A stretch of 64,000 nt of DNA from Merdibacter sp965119685. GTDB taxonomy: Bacteria > Bacillota_I > Bacilli_A > Erysipelotrichales > Erysipelotrichaceae. Position numbers and translations under genes: made by a program. The notes under the pieces are model-generated. The model made no database searches, was not told the origin of the DNA, and saw only the letters and a list, made by a program, of their open reading frames with translations. Below, in pieces: positions 1 to 8,614 of the stretch (position 1 is its first letter; each line of letters begins with the position of its first letter). Where the stretch lies: positions 2,232,001 through 2,296,000 of the forward strand of contig OZ221971.1 of the NCBI GenBank assembly GCA_965119685.1, given 5' to 3'.

Positions 1-1309
1 TGTCCAGCATGGCCCGCTTGGGATCATGGAAAGGCAGATAAAATTCCATCGTATCGGCCCCGTTGACTTCGCTGGTGACAACAATATCAAAGGCATTTTC
101 CAGAACCGCTTCCCACGCGCCGTTTGCATCCAGCACTACCGGGCGCGCAAAGCCCAGCTTTTCATAGGGGGCCTTCGGTATATCGTGGAGCTGGATTTCC
201 AACAGCTTCGGAGTTCGACTGGTATCCTCAGTGGCAAGCGTCACACGGAAGCGGATATACTGCCGGTTCGGAGATTGCAGCTCGCCGCTGGTGCCGATAG
301 TCTGCCAGGCAGACCATTCCTCCAAATCGTCCGAAGTGGAGGTTTCCACTTGTTCAATGGCAGTCACGCCCGCTGTATATTCGCTGGTTGCAGCCACGCG
401 TCCCGTACCGGAAAGGGAGCAGGCTGCCGCCTTTGTAATAAGCTGCCCGCTGGATGGATAGGCTCCGTCCGAGCTTCTAAGGGTAACGCTCCCCGGCTCG
501 GTGAGCGCATCCACATCACCGGACATATCTCCGCCGTTGGCAAACAGAGTGGCCTTAAAATATTCCGCCAGATCTTCGGCAGTCAAAGAGGAATCCGTAT
601 CCAGAAACCAATCATCAAAGCCGCCTGCGTAATAATAGGTGTCAGCGTGCATCCCCATGATAAGGTCGGCGGTACAGGAACGGTTCAGTTCACCCTCAAT
701 CGTCAGCTCGTTTGAAATCCAGACTGTACCGGTGCTGCGATCGCCTACCACATAGCAGGCTTTGTATGCGTCCGGCTCGATCACAGCGGCGAGGAAATAC
801 CAGCCGTTGTTTACCAGAGAAAACGGGGGCGTTACCGACTCGTCCAAAATCAGGGAGCCGGAGGAATTATAGAGCATTAGGCGGGGCCGCCCGGAATACA
901 GCGAAAGATACAGGATCGGCTGGCCCGGCCCCTGCCTTGTGTTAAAAATAGGGCAAAAGGTATTACCTACCGAGTAAATGGTGGGGTTCATCCAGCCGCC
1001 CACCACGATGCGCTGTCCCAGCTCGGAGAAGATGGAACCATCGTTTACTGCACACAAATAGGTCTTCTCCGAGGTAGGATTGTTGATGTTAAAGCGGAAA
1101 AAATGTCCACGCAAACCTTCCAGCAGATTGGCTGTGGTGCCGCTCCAGTTGACAATATTGAAATCCCGGCCATTGCCGGAAGAATCCATCAGCCGGTCAT
1201 TGCTGTCCGGTTCGGACTCGTTAAAGCGCCAGAGGCCGGAGCCTGCCCATGCAGATGGAAATTCCCCGGTAAAGTCCTCCTGCGCAGTCAAAGTAGTTTT
1301 TACTGCCAT
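1..1309 (-). CDS. Phage tail-tip protein with LamG-like domain, 3' end beyond window
   Basis: An open frame of 436 codons starts at ATG 1309 behind a GGAGGTAAGC ribosome site and runs off the left edge without a stop, so it is partial. Residues about 20-250 look like a concanavalin/LamG-type jelly roll (SSGNGRDF, a 'GGFDDW' stretch near residue 225, 'LTAEDLAEYF'). The residues nearest the left edge resemble the start of a prophage tail endopeptidase or tail-spike hub region (FDIVVTSEVNGAD). It follows the distal tail gene with 3 bases between stop and start, as expected for a siphovirus tail-tip/receptor-binding protein. The tail role is well supported by position; the binding target is unknown. 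Confidence 0.8.
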   Translation of the reverse strand, partial: MAVKTTLTAQEDFTGEFPSAWAGSGLWRFNESEPDSNDRLMDSSGNGRDFNIVNWSGTTANLLEGLRGHFFRFNINNPTSEKTYLCAVNDGSIFSELGQRIVVGGWMNPTIYSVGNTFCPIFNTRQGPGQPILYLSLYSGRPRLMLYNSSGSLILDESVTPPFSLVNNGWYFLAAVIEPDAYKACYVVGDRSTGTVWISNELTIEGELNRSCTADLIMGMHADTYYYAGGFDDWFLDTDSSLTAEDLAEYFKATLFANGGDMSGDVDALTEPGSVTLRSSDGAYPSSGQLITKAAACSLSGTGRVAATSEYTAGVTAIEQVETSTSDDLEEWSAWQTIGTSGELQSPNRQYIRFRVTLATEDTSRTPKLLEIQLHDIPKAPYEKLGFARPVVLDANGAWEAVLENAFDIVVTSEVNGADTMEFYLPFHDPKRAMLD

Positions 1310-1312
1310 CGC

Positions 1313-2089
1313 TTACCTCCATCGGCTCTTGGCTTGTATGTGAAGTTCGGTAAAAACGGCGCTGCCCTCAACCGCGATTTCCACTTCATTCACACCCCGG
1401 CGCAGCACTGGGAAATTCAATTCCTCCAAACAGGGCAGGCCGTTTCGCAGGGTATTGCCCGCGCTGTCCGTCACTTTGGCTGTGACCATGCCGGTGTCGA
1501 TTACCAGCACTTCCCCCGCAGCCAGCGGGCCAACCACTCGCAGGTTTTCTCCATTGGTCGTCAGTACAACCGCACCGGAGGAAATTGTCCCCTGCAGGGA
1601 ATACACCGGCTCGGAGTCTGTGTTTCCGATTTCACGCTCCACCTCATGCTCCCCCGCTTGGGAGAGGGTAAAGGTTTCATCATCCAGCGCGTATCCGTAA
1701 GGGTCAGGGCAAAGAAAACGGAGGGTAAAGGAACCGGCCGACCGCAGGAGCCGTTCACAGTCTACCGTATCGGAAAGCCGGGCCATAAAATACCGGTCCG
1801 GCACATCGTCCAGTACAAGCTGTTTTGTCCCCACCGTAGGGTCTAACCATGCCGCCGCCCGATCTAAAACTGCCACCAAACCGGCAAAGGTTTTCTGCGG
1901 ATAGACATTGCAGGAAACATCGATGTACCGCTCGCCGCTGTCTGCCCCAAAGTCCGCAAGGCCCGCTTTGCCGGGGACAGTTTCCGTATTGCTCCGAAGA
2001 GCAGGAACCATCTGCCAGCCGGTAAGACGGGCCTTGATATTCATGGACTGAGAAGAAATTCCGTTGTATTGAAAGCCCATAAATCCCAC
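1313..2089 (-). CDS. Siphovirus distal tail protein (Dit-like)
   Basis: The 258-aa product resembles the phage tail family (Sipho_tail/Dit), which forms the hexameric hub between the tail tube and the tip. The N-terminal part carries the GWQMVPALRSNTETVPGKAG region followed by an ERYIDVSCNVYP strand pair, and 'LRFLCPDPYGYA' near residue 150, a hallmark of this family. The C-terminal 100 residues form a second beta domain, possibly a galectin-like insertion. It lies directly downstream of the tape measure gene with a 6-base gap, the canonical order tape measure, Dit, tip. Length and motifs agree with the family. Confidence 0.88.
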   Translation of the reverse strand: MGFMGFQYNGISSQSMNIKARLTGWQMVPALRSNTETVPGKAGLADFGADSGERYIDVSCNVYPQKTFAGLVAVLDRAAAWLDPTVGTKQLVLDDVPDRYFMARLSDTVDCERLLRSAGSFTLRFLCPDPYGYALDDETFTLSQAGEHEVEREIGNTDSEPVYSLQGTISSGAVVLTTNGENLRVVGPLAAGEVLVIDTGMVTAKVTDSAGNTLRNGLPCLEELNFPVLRRGVNEVEIAVEGSAVFTELHIQAKSRWR

Positions 2090-2095
2090 CTCCTC

Positions 2096-4765
2096 TTAGG
2101 CTGTAATGATGCGGCCCTGTGCGCGGGAGCCGACCTGCATGAGATTGTAAAGTTCCTGGGAAATCCTGCGGATGTCATCCTCGCTGCGGACAATCATCTG
2201 CTGGATGGTAATGAGGGTTCCAAAGGACGCGCCCCCGCTGTTCATGCCGCCGGACGCAGAGCGGATCGTCCCGCCGGCGTCAAAGGCAAAATTCGAGGGA
2301 ACAGCGGACTGCATATCCGCTGCCAGCCCGTTCATCACGCTCAGAATACCGTTGTTCAAATCCTCTGCGGCGCTGACCGCTTCGCCGGCGCTGTCCTCGA
2401 TGCCGCCGGCAAGACCCCTGCCCAGCATTTCGCCCACCCAGGCCATTTCCCTGGATGGAGAGTTGATGCCAAAGAAGCTGCAGATCCCGTCCCAGATGCC
2501 GGAAATCCAGCCGGATACTTTGTCCCAGATCCAACCGGCAAGGCTCTGGATACCCTGCCACAGCCCCTGCACGATGTTCTTGCCGATATTGACAATCTGC
2601 CCCATTGAGGAAGTAAAGGCGTTTACAATTCCCGCAATGATCTGCGGCACTGCTTTTACGATTTCCACGATGATGGTGGGCAGGTTTTGAATCAGCGACA
2701 CGAATAGCTGGACGCCTGCCTGGATGATCTGGGGGATGCTGTTCAGGATAGCGTTTACCAGCGAGGAAATAATCTGCGGGATTGCCCCCACAATAGTGGT
2801 AATGATGGTCGGCAGGTTCTGGATCAGAGAGATCAGCAGGTTCACGCCCGCGTCAATGATCTGGGGGATACTGCCGAGGATGGCAGTCACCAGCCCGTCA
2901 ATAATCTGTGGAATTGCCGCCACGATGGCCGTAATGATCTCCGGCAGCGCGGAGACCAGCGAGGTCAATAGCTGTATCCCGGCATTGATGATCTGCGGGA
3001 TCGCCCCCACGATAAACTCCACAATCGCCGTAATAATAGCGGGCAGGGCCGCAATCAGGACCGGGATGGCATTCAAAAGCCCCTGGGCCAGCCCCGTGAT
3101 GAGCTGCAATGCCGCGTCCAGAATCATCGGCAGGTTTTCGATTAAGGTCTGCACGATCTGGGTAACCACCAGGACAATCTGTGGGACCAGGGTGGGAACC
3201 GCCGCCGCAATGCCCTGGGCCAGCGTGACGATGATCTGCGCCGCACCCTCCATCACAGCCGGAAGGCTCTGGATGATACCGGAGAGCAGCGAGGTCAGCA
3301 TCTGCATCCCGGTATCCACAAACTGTGGCAGCATGGAAACCGCCGTGTTTACCAGCCCGGTAATGGCTCCGGCAAAGGCTTCATCCGCCCCGTCCACGCC
3401 GTTTACCATGTCGGTAAAGGCGGAGATGACTTCTGAGATTGCCGGGAGAAACTCCGCCCGGAGACTGTTCTTCACATTGGAGATGGTCTCCCCAAGCCCC
3501 GCCAGCGTCTCGTCAAGCTGCGCCTGTCCTTCCCGTGACGCCACCAGCGCCTCGTTGTTGCGGTAGAACGCGCCGCTTGCCTCGTCATAGGCCCCGGAGA
3601 GGGTCTCCATGATGAGACGATTCCGTTCACTTTCACTGGAACAAGCCGCCAGCTTTTCATTGAAGGCATCCTCGCTGATACCCACCCAGTTTAAGGCGTC
3701 CGCCAGGGAACCGGTGACCTGCCCGACCTTGGCGGTCTCATTGGCGGACTCGATCATGCCCTCGATGGGGAGTGCATCGCCGAAGGTACCGTAAACGCCG
3801 GCCGCGATATTCGTCCACTTGGTAATGTCCTGCTCGTTTTCCGCGAGCTGCGCCAAAAGCTGGGATGCTTCGGTGGCGGTATCCGTATCGCCCAGGATTT
3901 TATAAAATTCTGTATAGGATTTCTGCGCTGCGTCCCCGCTGTATCCCGCCGCTTCAAAGGCGGTGGTGAGCTTGCCCTGGGCCACCCGGTATTCCTCGGT
4001 AGCTTCGTCCAGGTTCCAGATGGCGCTGCCAAGCTCCTGGATTCCGCTCAATGCCGCCTGGATGCCGGAAGAGATGAGGTTGCCCATCGCCACCGTAGCG
4101 ACCGAAAGGCCGGAGCCCAATTTATCCGCCCCGTTGGATGCGTCCTCCAGGGAATCGCCGAAATCCTCCGCCACATCCCCGGCATCCTTCATCCGCTCCC
4201 GGTTTTCCCGCAGTTCCCCGGAAAGCTGGGAAATACGCCCTTCCAGCTCCTTTGCCTCGCTGGAGCCTTTTCCATACTCCAGCACGGCGTTGGAATAGGC
4301 GCGTTTCATCCCGGCAAGTTCATCCTCCTGCCGGGAAATCTCCTGGGAGAGCCGCTCTGTAGCGTCCGCCGCCTCCGTTTCCTGCTGGGAAAGGGATTCC
4401 ATCGCCCGCTCGTTGGCGGAAAGCTCCCGCTCCATGCCGTTTAAGGCGGCTTCCGCATTGTTAAGCTGGATCTGCCAGTTCTGCGTCCGGCGGTCATTTT
4501 CCCCAAAGGACTCGGAAGCGTTCTGGAGGGCAGCCCGCAGCGTTTCAATTTTCTGGCGCTGGGCGTCGATTTCTTTGTTCAGAACGGTATTCCTTGCGGA
4601 AAGCGCCTGGATGGATTTATCGTTGGCGTCAAACTGAGAGGAAACCAGCTTCATCTCGGAACCCAGCACCTTGAAGGACTGGTTGATCTCTGAAAGAGCC
4701 TTTTTAAATTCCTTCTCGCCCTCAATGCCGATTTTCAGGCCAAAATTATCCGCCACAAGCCGCAC
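2096..4765 (-). CDS. Tail tape measure protein
   Basis: The 889-aa protein sets tail length and is ejected during infection. Residues about 10-230 are heavily charged and predicted coiled coil (repeated E/Q/L heptads). Residues about 250-470 are globular, and about 480-740 are a long hydrophobic, Ile/Pro-rich region with three 44-residue repeats (separate entry). A Trp-rich stretch near 745 and a 'SPSREMAWVGEMLGRGLAGG' motif near 775 are typical of siphovirus tape measures. The start is GTG at 4765, five bases after AAGGAG; a GTG at 4756 giving (M)ADNFGLKIGIEG is an alternative. It follows the frameshifted chaperone pair, the conserved order. Confidence 0.93.
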   Translation of the reverse strand: MRLVADNFGLKIGIEGEKEFKKALSEINQSFKVLGSEMKLVSSQFDANDKSIQALSARNTVLNKEIDAQRQKIETLRAALQNASESFGENDRRTQNWQIQLNNAEAALNGMERELSANERAMESLSQQETEAADATERLSQEISRQEDELAGMKRAYSNAVLEYGKGSSEAKELEGRISQLSGELRENRERMKDAGDVAEDFGDSLEDASNGADKLGSGLSVATVAMGNLISSGIQAALSGIQELGSAIWNLDEATEEYRVAQGKLTTAFEAAGYSGDAAQKSYTEFYKILGDTDTATEASQLLAQLAENEQDITKWTNIAAGVYGTFGDALPIEGMIESANETAKVGQVTGSLADALNWVGISEDAFNEKLAACSSESERNRLIMETLSGAYDEASGAFYRNNEALVASREGQAQLDETLAGLGETISNVKNSLRAEFLPAISEVISAFTDMVNGVDGADEAFAGAITGLVNTAVSMLPQFVDTGMQMLTSLLSGIIQSLPAVMEGAAQIIVTLAQGIAAAVPTLVPQIVLVVTQIVQTLIENLPMILDAALQLITGLAQGLLNAIPVLIAALPAIITAIVEFIVGAIPQIINAGIQLLTSLVSALPEIITAIVAAIPQIIDGLVTAILGSIPQIIDAGVNLLISLIQNLPTIITTIVGAIPQIISSLVNAILNSIPQIIQAGVQLFVSLIQNLPTIIVEIVKAVPQIIAGIVNAFTSSMGQIVNIGKNIVQGLWQGIQSLAGWIWDKVSGWISGIWDGICSFFGINSPSREMAWVGEMLGRGLAGGIEDSAGEAVSAAEDLNNGILSVMNGLAADMQSAVPSNFAFDAGGTIRSASGGMNSGGASFGTLITIQQMIVRSEDDIRRISQELYNLMQVGSRAQGRIITA
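2606..3001 (-). repeat. Three tandem 132-bp repeats inside the tape measure gene
   Basis: Three consecutive 132-bp units (3001-2870, 2869-2738, 2737-2606) each encode 44 residues beginning I-P-Q-I-I and containing an inner 'LP.II..IV.A.PQII' block. The DNA diverges between copies, but phase and length are exact. Weaker copies extend upstream to about 3300. Changes in unit number would change tail length. Confidence 0.85.
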
Positions 4766-4774
4766 CCCCTCTCC

Positions 4775-5343
4775 TTAAATTCCGTATGGGATCACATCGT
4801 CAATGGTCAGTTCCTGCTTTGGCTTTGCAAGCCCCAAGAACTGCCGGTGACACGCCCACAAATCCATCAGCAGGCCAAACGGCATGAGCCACACCTCGTC
4901 CATGCGCAGGGAGAGGTGCGCCATGCCGTAATACAAAAGCCGGGTAAACAATTCCTCATCGCTTACCCGGCCGCCGTGTTTTTTCCCTCCGGCTCACTTT
5001 CAATATTGCGTTTCGTCCCCCGGTACATAGCCTCCATAATGGCGTCCTTATAGTCCGTCAGTTCCATTGGGGAGGTGAGAAGTTCCACCTCCTCGGCGGT
5101 CAATTCCGGCTTTTTGTCCTCCGGGTGTTTCAGGTTGTGAACGAGGATGGGCTGATTGCACAGAAGGGTAATCAGCCACACGATCTCGTCCAGCGCCATC
5201 TCAAAGTTCTCCGCCTTCATCAGCTTCTCGCCCAGGTTCTCCAATCCGCCGTAGCGTCCGGCAATGGCCTTGGTCGCCCTGGTGGTCAGGAGCATTTCGT
5301 ATTTCTGCCCACCGATATTGACAGTAGCTGTTCTTTCATCCAT
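4775..5343 (-). CDS. Tail assembly chaperone, -1 frameshift fusion (gpGT-like)
   Basis: If the ribosome slips back one base at 4978-4987, residue 122 (N of GKN) is followed by HGGRVSDEELFTRLL and about 67 new residues ending DDVIPYGI at the TAA of 4775-4777. The fused protein is about 189 aa. The added domain has no start codon of its own with a usable ribosome site and is clearly coding (LLYYGMAHLSLRMDEVWLMP). In lambda the equivalent GT fusion is made at a few percent of G and recruits the tape measure protein to tail protein. Both G GGA AAA and A AAA AAC in-frame heptamers are present. Inference: programmed frameshifting. Confidence 0.88.
4963..5343 (-). CDS. Tail assembly chaperone, short form (lambda gpG-like)
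   Basis: This 126-aa protein (MDERTATVNIGGQKYEMLLT start) sits between the major tail protein and the tape measure gene, where siphoviruses encode the chaperone that coats the tape measure during tail assembly. The last codons run over a GGGAAAAAAC slippery stretch at 4978-4987 just before the TAA stop. A downstream open frame in the -1 register continues to 4775, so this is the zero-frame product of a G/GT-type pair. Assignment rests on position, size and the slippery site, since these proteins vary greatly in sequence. Confidence 0.85.
   Translation of the reverse strand: MDERTATVNIGGQKYEMLLTTRATKAIAGRYGGLENLGEKLMKAENFEMALDEIVWLITLLCNQPILVHNLKHPEDKKPELTAEEVELLTSPMELTDYKDAIMEAMYRGTKRNIESEPEGKNTAAG
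4978..4987 (-). promoter_or_regulatory. -1 ribosomal slippery site in the tail chaperone gene
   Basis: The minus strand reads GAG GGA AAA AAC ACG in the zero frame. This gives two overlapping X XXY YYZ heptamers, GGGAAAA and AAAAAAC, nine to twelve bases before the zero-frame stop. Reading then continues in the -1 frame for 67 codons. Confidence 0.88.
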
Positions 5344-5356
5344 ACCTCAAACCTCC

Positions 5357-5968
5357 TTATCCTTCGCCGCCTGCGCCCGCTGTCTGATCCGCATAGGACG
5401 GCTCATAGACCTCATCGTACCAGCCCGTGATAACCGTGGAAGACACACCGGAGTCATCCTCGGACACCTCCGCTTTCCAGGGGTGCTTGCCCTGGCCGTC
5501 CACCTTGTTGCGGCGGGTCACCGTTCCCTCAATGGACGGGGTGGAAAACTCGATGCTCTCGCCCTTGGTGGTCAGGTTGGTGGCAGGGATGCCGAAAATC
5601 ACCCGGTACAGCCAGAAATAGCGGTACTTGCCGTTGGCTTTCTTTGCCCGGAAACCGATGGCAACCGGAGCGCCGCCGTCCTCCGACGCAGAGATCAGGA
5701 CGCCGTTTTCATCGATCACCGCCCCGGTTAGGTCCTCTGCGACAGATTTGCCGATGTCGTCCACACCCAGCGTCAGCGTCCCGCTCTGGAACTCCTTCAC
5801 GACCTCCGCCGCGCCATCGTCCGCGTACAGCGTAGCTTCCGCCAGTTCTACGGAAAGCTCGGCGGTCATGGCCTTTGCCAAAGCCACAGGGGTGGCATAG
5901 GTCTCGTCGCCGTTTTCACCCTCGGTAATCTTCGAGTAGAAAAGTTTATCAAGGCCAATGGTAGCCAT
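5357..5968 (-). CDS. Major tail (tube) protein, phi13 family
   Basis: The 203-aa product begins MATIGLDKLFYSKITEGENG and contains 'FRAKKANGKYRYFWLYRVIFG' around residues 107-127, both characteristic of the phi13-type major tail protein that polymerises into the siphovirus tube. It lies between the tail terminator-type gene and the tail chaperone gene, matching the usual module order. The C-terminus is rich in Gly/Ser/acidic residues (AGAGGEG), common in tube proteins. Confidence 0.9.
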   Translation of the reverse strand: MATIGLDKLFYSKITEGENGDETYATPVALAKAMTAELSVELAEATLYADDGAAEVVKEFQSGTLTLGVDDIGKSVAEDLTGAVIDENGVLISASEDGGAPVAIGFRAKKANGKYRYFWLYRVIFGIPATNLTTKGESIEFSTPSIEGTVTRRNKVDGQGKHPWKAEVSEDDSGVSSTVITGWYDEVYEPSYADQTAGAGGEG

Positions 5969-5971
5969 AGT

Positions 5972-6313
5972 TTATTCCTCCAATCCATACAGTTTTGCCA
6001 CATCAATGGCATAGTGGTGGTAGCCGGTATCATCCTCATGGCCGATGTACCGCCTGTCTGTAATCACAAAATCAGCGGCAAGAAGCGCCTTTGAAAGCTG
6101 CTCCTTCCGCTTCAGATAGTTGCCTTTGGTAAACAGGGAGAGCCGTGCCTCCTGGGTTTCAAACTCTGGGAGGTTATCCGCATGGAGTTCATAGGTGTCC
6201 GCCAAAGGCGTGACCACCACATATTCCTCCGGCGGCTCATCGGAGAACACGCCCGTCTCCACAGGCAGGCCGCAGCCGGTAACCGCAGCCTTGATTTCCG
6301 ATAAAAGGATCAA
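5972..6313 (-). CDS. Tail terminator/completion-type protein (gp17-like)
   Basis: The 113-aa protein (MILLSEIKAAVTGCGLPVETG) has the size and position of siphovirus tail-terminator proteins, which cap the tube and join it to the head. It begins 4 bases inside the end of the HK97 gp10-like gene and ends 4 bases before the tail tube gene. The EYVVVTPLADTYELHADN stretch with 'RYIGHEDDTGYHHYAID' at the end is typical of small phage proteins annotated as tail completion or DUF3168-like. Family assignment is by context. Confidence 0.68.
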   Translation of the reverse strand: MILLSEIKAAVTGCGLPVETGVFSDEPPEEYVVVTPLADTYELHADNLPEFETQEARLSLFTKGNYLKRKEQLSKALLAADFVITDRRYIGHEDDTGYHHYAIDVAKLYGLEE

Positions 6314-6741
6314 ATCTTCTCCACCTCCTCATCCAGCTTCGCCTTCATGGCGTTGATACAGGCATTCCTGGAAGAGGACCGGGCCGGTTTTAAGAATGGC
6401 TTGGCAGGCTGGCCGCTTTTGCCGTATTCCAGGATGGTGGCGATTTTGGCGTTGCTGTCGCCATCGGAACGAGGCTCGGAAAAACCCACCTTCACATTGA
6501 AATCACCGTTCTTATCCTGCAGGGCAGGTGAAGTGCCAAGGGAGCGCAGAAGTTCCCCGGTGCTTCTGGACTCATACTTCGTCCCGCTGCCGATGACCGC
6601 CTGCAAATTGGAGCGCACCTTGTCCTCCACAACCTCCGCGCCTGCCTCCAGCACCTTCGGGAGAATCTCATCCGTCTTGTCCGCCAGCCTGGACACCTTC
6701 ATCAGAAAGTCGTCCGGCATTTTCATCTGAACCTTAGCCAC
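6310..6741 (-). CDS. HK97 gp10-like head-tail joining/tail completion protein
   Basis: The 143-aa protein contains the EAGAEVVEDKVRSNLQAVIG helix and 'LGTSPALQDKNGDFNVKVGF' followed by 'ATILEYGKSGQPAKPFLKPA', the signature of the HK97 gp10 family in which a conserved Y/F-G and P-F-L-x-P motif ends the domain. It is translated with a 4-base overlap to the next gene and an 8-base overlap with the preceding head-closure gene. Role: neck assembly between connector and tail terminator. Confidence 0.85.
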   Translation of the reverse strand: MAKVQMKMPDDFLMKVSRLADKTDEILPKVLEAGAEVVEDKVRSNLQAVIGSGTKYESRSTGELLRSLGTSPALQDKNGDFNVKVGFSEPRSDGDSNAKIATILEYGKSGQPAKPFLKPARSSSRNACINAMKAKLDEEVEKI

Positions 6742-7066
6742 CGGGTTTCACCTCCTGTGCCATAATCTCCAGATACATCCCCCGGCCTTTGACGTCTTCC
6801 ACCGAAGTGATCTCAAAGGTATGCCCATCGCAGAGGATGCGCATATCCGTTGTGACTGCTACGCCGGGGATTACCCGGAACCGGAACAGGTCGGTGGCGG
6901 TAGAAAAGGACGCCATATTGGCCCATTTTTCACTGCCATGTCGGCCTTCCCGGTAAGCCCGGACCTCCGCCACGGTCACATCCGTTTCTGTCTTGAATCC
7001 CTCATCATCCTGCGTGAACTGTTTCTCCACAAGCGAAATGAAGGTGTTCATCTTTCCAAAGCCCAT
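6734..7066 (-). CDS. Phage head closure protein (SPP1 gp16-like)
   Basis: I place the start at ATG 7066 (MGFGKMNTFISLVEKQ), one base past the stop of the connector gene, rather than the longer frame opening at 7141, because the extra residues are antisense-like. The 110-aa product has the small beta-barrel pattern of the head-tail joining family (VAEVRAYREGRHGSEKWANM, FRFRVIPGVAVTTDMRI, 'FEITSVEDVKGRGMYLEIMA'). It plugs the connector after DNA packaging. Confidence 0.84.
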   Translation of the reverse strand: MGFGKMNTFISLVEKQFTQDDEGFKTETDVTVAEVRAYREGRHGSEKWANMASFSTATDLFRFRVIPGVAVTTDMRILCDGHTFEITSVEDVKGRGMYLEIMAQEVKPGG

Positions 7067-7067
7067 G

Positions 7068-7382
7068 TCACACCTTCCATTCCCGGTCGAGCCGAAGCAG
7101 AAGGTTGGCCGTGTTCCAGACCTGCTGGCCGGCCTGTACATTGTCCGCGAAAAAGCCGCCCGTGGAACCGTCCCTGGACTCGTAGAAGTGGGATGCCAGC
7201 ATGATCACCGCCTGTTCGGTGGTAGCAGGCATGGGATTTTCAGCATAAGTCCCTTCCGGGACGTGCTGGTAGCTTTCCGCATAGGAAACAGCGGCGGTGA
7301 TGTAGCCCTGCAAAAGCGCATCATCCGCCGAATGCTCCAGAATCAGGTTTGCCTTGACTTTTTCCAGCAGAGTGTCCATCAC
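7068..7382 (-). CDS. Head-tail connector protein (gp6-like)
   Basis: The 104-aa, mostly helical protein (TLLEKVKANLILEHSADDAL, 'ITAAVSYAESYQHVPEGTY', 'EQAVIMLASHFYESRDGSTGG') fits the phage gp6/YqbG connector family, which forms a ring under the portal. The family's 'A.....HFYE.R' motif is clear. It lies just downstream of the capsid gene and overlaps the neighbour closely, as a single late transcript would. Confidence 0.88.
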   Translation of the reverse strand: MMDTLLEKVKANLILEHSADDALLQGYITAAVSYAESYQHVPEGTYAENPMPATTEQAVIMLASHFYESRDGSTGGFFADNVQAGQQVWNTANLLLRLDREWKV

Positions 7383-7398
7383 CGCCGCCCCCTTTCCG

Positions 7399-8601
7399 TT
7401 ATGTCGATGCTTTCTGTGCCAGCACCTTGATGGCCTCCGGCAGGATCATCTTGCCGTCCACGCGCTGGGAAGCGAGGAAGCCCACCTGGCCGTTTGCCGC
7501 ATACAGTTCGTTCAGGCGCTTGAAGGAGCGCCCCTGGCGGTCTGCGATCCAGTAGTAGCTGAAATCACCGAAGGCGATGGTCTTCGCACTGGCGGCGATG
7601 GCGGGCATATAGGCCGAGGTGCGCACAGGACGGCCCAGGATGGTATCCGGTGTTCCGGCAGTCAGGGAAGGCTGCCACAGGTACTGGCCGCTGCCATCTT
7701 TCAGTTTACGGACTGCCTTGATGGTGGAATCGTTCAGTACCCACACAGCATTGCGGCGGTAAGGCGATTTCAGGGAGTAGAACAGGTCGATCAGTTCATC
7801 GGCGGTAATCGCGGTGGCAGACGCAGCAGTAATGCCGGTCTCCGCGCCGCCGCTGGCTGCCAGGATGCCCAGAGGCTTTCCGGAGCCGTCCCCGGTAAAG
7901 AAGGCTTCCTCCTCCTTGGCGCCGATGCGGCGGGCAAATTCACGGGAGATGTAGCTTTCCAGGTCAAAGACACTGTCGTTTAACAGTTCCTCGGAAACTT
8001 TGATCATCGTCCCCAGCTTGTACGCCCCGATGGACACCTGGCCGAAGGAATCATCGCTCTCCGTGTAGGCGCCTTCCTCATCAATCCAGGAGGCGGTTCC
8101 CTTGGTCGCCACCACCGGGATCTTCCGGTCGCCGCTGGAGGTCTGGATCACCCTGGCAAGCTGGCGGAATACATTTTCCTCTTCCAGTGCTTCCACCAGG
8201 GTACGCTCGTACTCATCCGGCACCAGATAGCCGCCCTCGGAGTCCGTCCCGATCTGCAGGGCATTTACTACAGAGGGCATAGGAGCCTTGGAACGCATCA
8301 TGTTCCAGAAGTTAGAACGGTACTCATCGGTGGCGCGGCCGGTCTTAGTCTCCTCCTTGCCGCTCATGGGCTTACCCGTCAGGGGCTTGTTCACCGGGCG
8401 GTTCAGTTCCGCCTCCAGCGCCTCCTGGCGTTCCAGGCGGGCAATCTCCTTGCCCAGGTCGGTGATCTCCTGCTCCATGCGGGTGTAGGCGGCGTCATCC
8501 TCGCCGGACAGGACGCCCTTATCGTTTCTGTGGGAATCCAGAAAGGCTTTCGCGGCTTCCCAGGCTTTGGCGCGCTTCTCGCGCAGTTCAAGAATCGTCA
8601 T
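7399..8601 (-). CDS. Major capsid protein, HK97 fold
   Basis: The 400-aa protein starts with about 100 residues of charged coiled coil (the delta/scaffolding domain, MTILELREKRAKAWEAAKAF to about residue 105). The mature capsid domain begins around GTDSEGGYLVPDEYERTLVE (residue ~117). 'FFTGDGSGKPLGIL', 'WVLNDSTIKAVRKLKD', 'ILGRPV' and 'IAFGDFSYYWIADRQG' are standard HK97-family landmarks. Cleavage between the two parts would be done by the ClpP-like protease encoded next to it. Confidence 0.96.
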   Translation of the reverse strand: MTILELREKRAKAWEAAKAFLDSHRNDKGVLSGEDDAAYTRMEQEITDLGKEIARLERQEALEAELNRPVNKPLTGKPMSGKEETKTGRATDEYRSNFWNMMRSKAPMPSVVNALQIGTDSEGGYLVPDEYERTLVEALEEENVFRQLARVIQTSSGDRKIPVVATKGTASWIDEEGAYTESDDSFGQVSIGAYKLGTMIKVSEELLNDSVFDLESYISREFARRIGAKEEEAFFTGDGSGKPLGILAASGGAETGITAASATAITADELIDLFYSLKSPYRRNAVWVLNDSTIKAVRKLKDGSGQYLWQPSLTAGTPDTILGRPVRTSAYMPAIAASAKTIAFGDFSYYWIADRQGRSFKRLNELYAANGQVGFLASQRVDGKMILPEAIKVLAQKAST

Positions 8602-8614
8602 AGTGGTATCCTCC

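Noticed and set aside
26..715. Long plus-strand open frame near the left edge (and others such as 2724-3566)
   Set aside because: They lie antisense to tail genes with clear family motifs, have no sensible domain and no ribosome site; they are shadows of GC-rich minus-strand genes.
2606..3300. Regular repeats as a possible CRISPR array
   Set aside because: Units are 132 bp, coding in phase and diverged; no short identical repeats with unique spacers exist.
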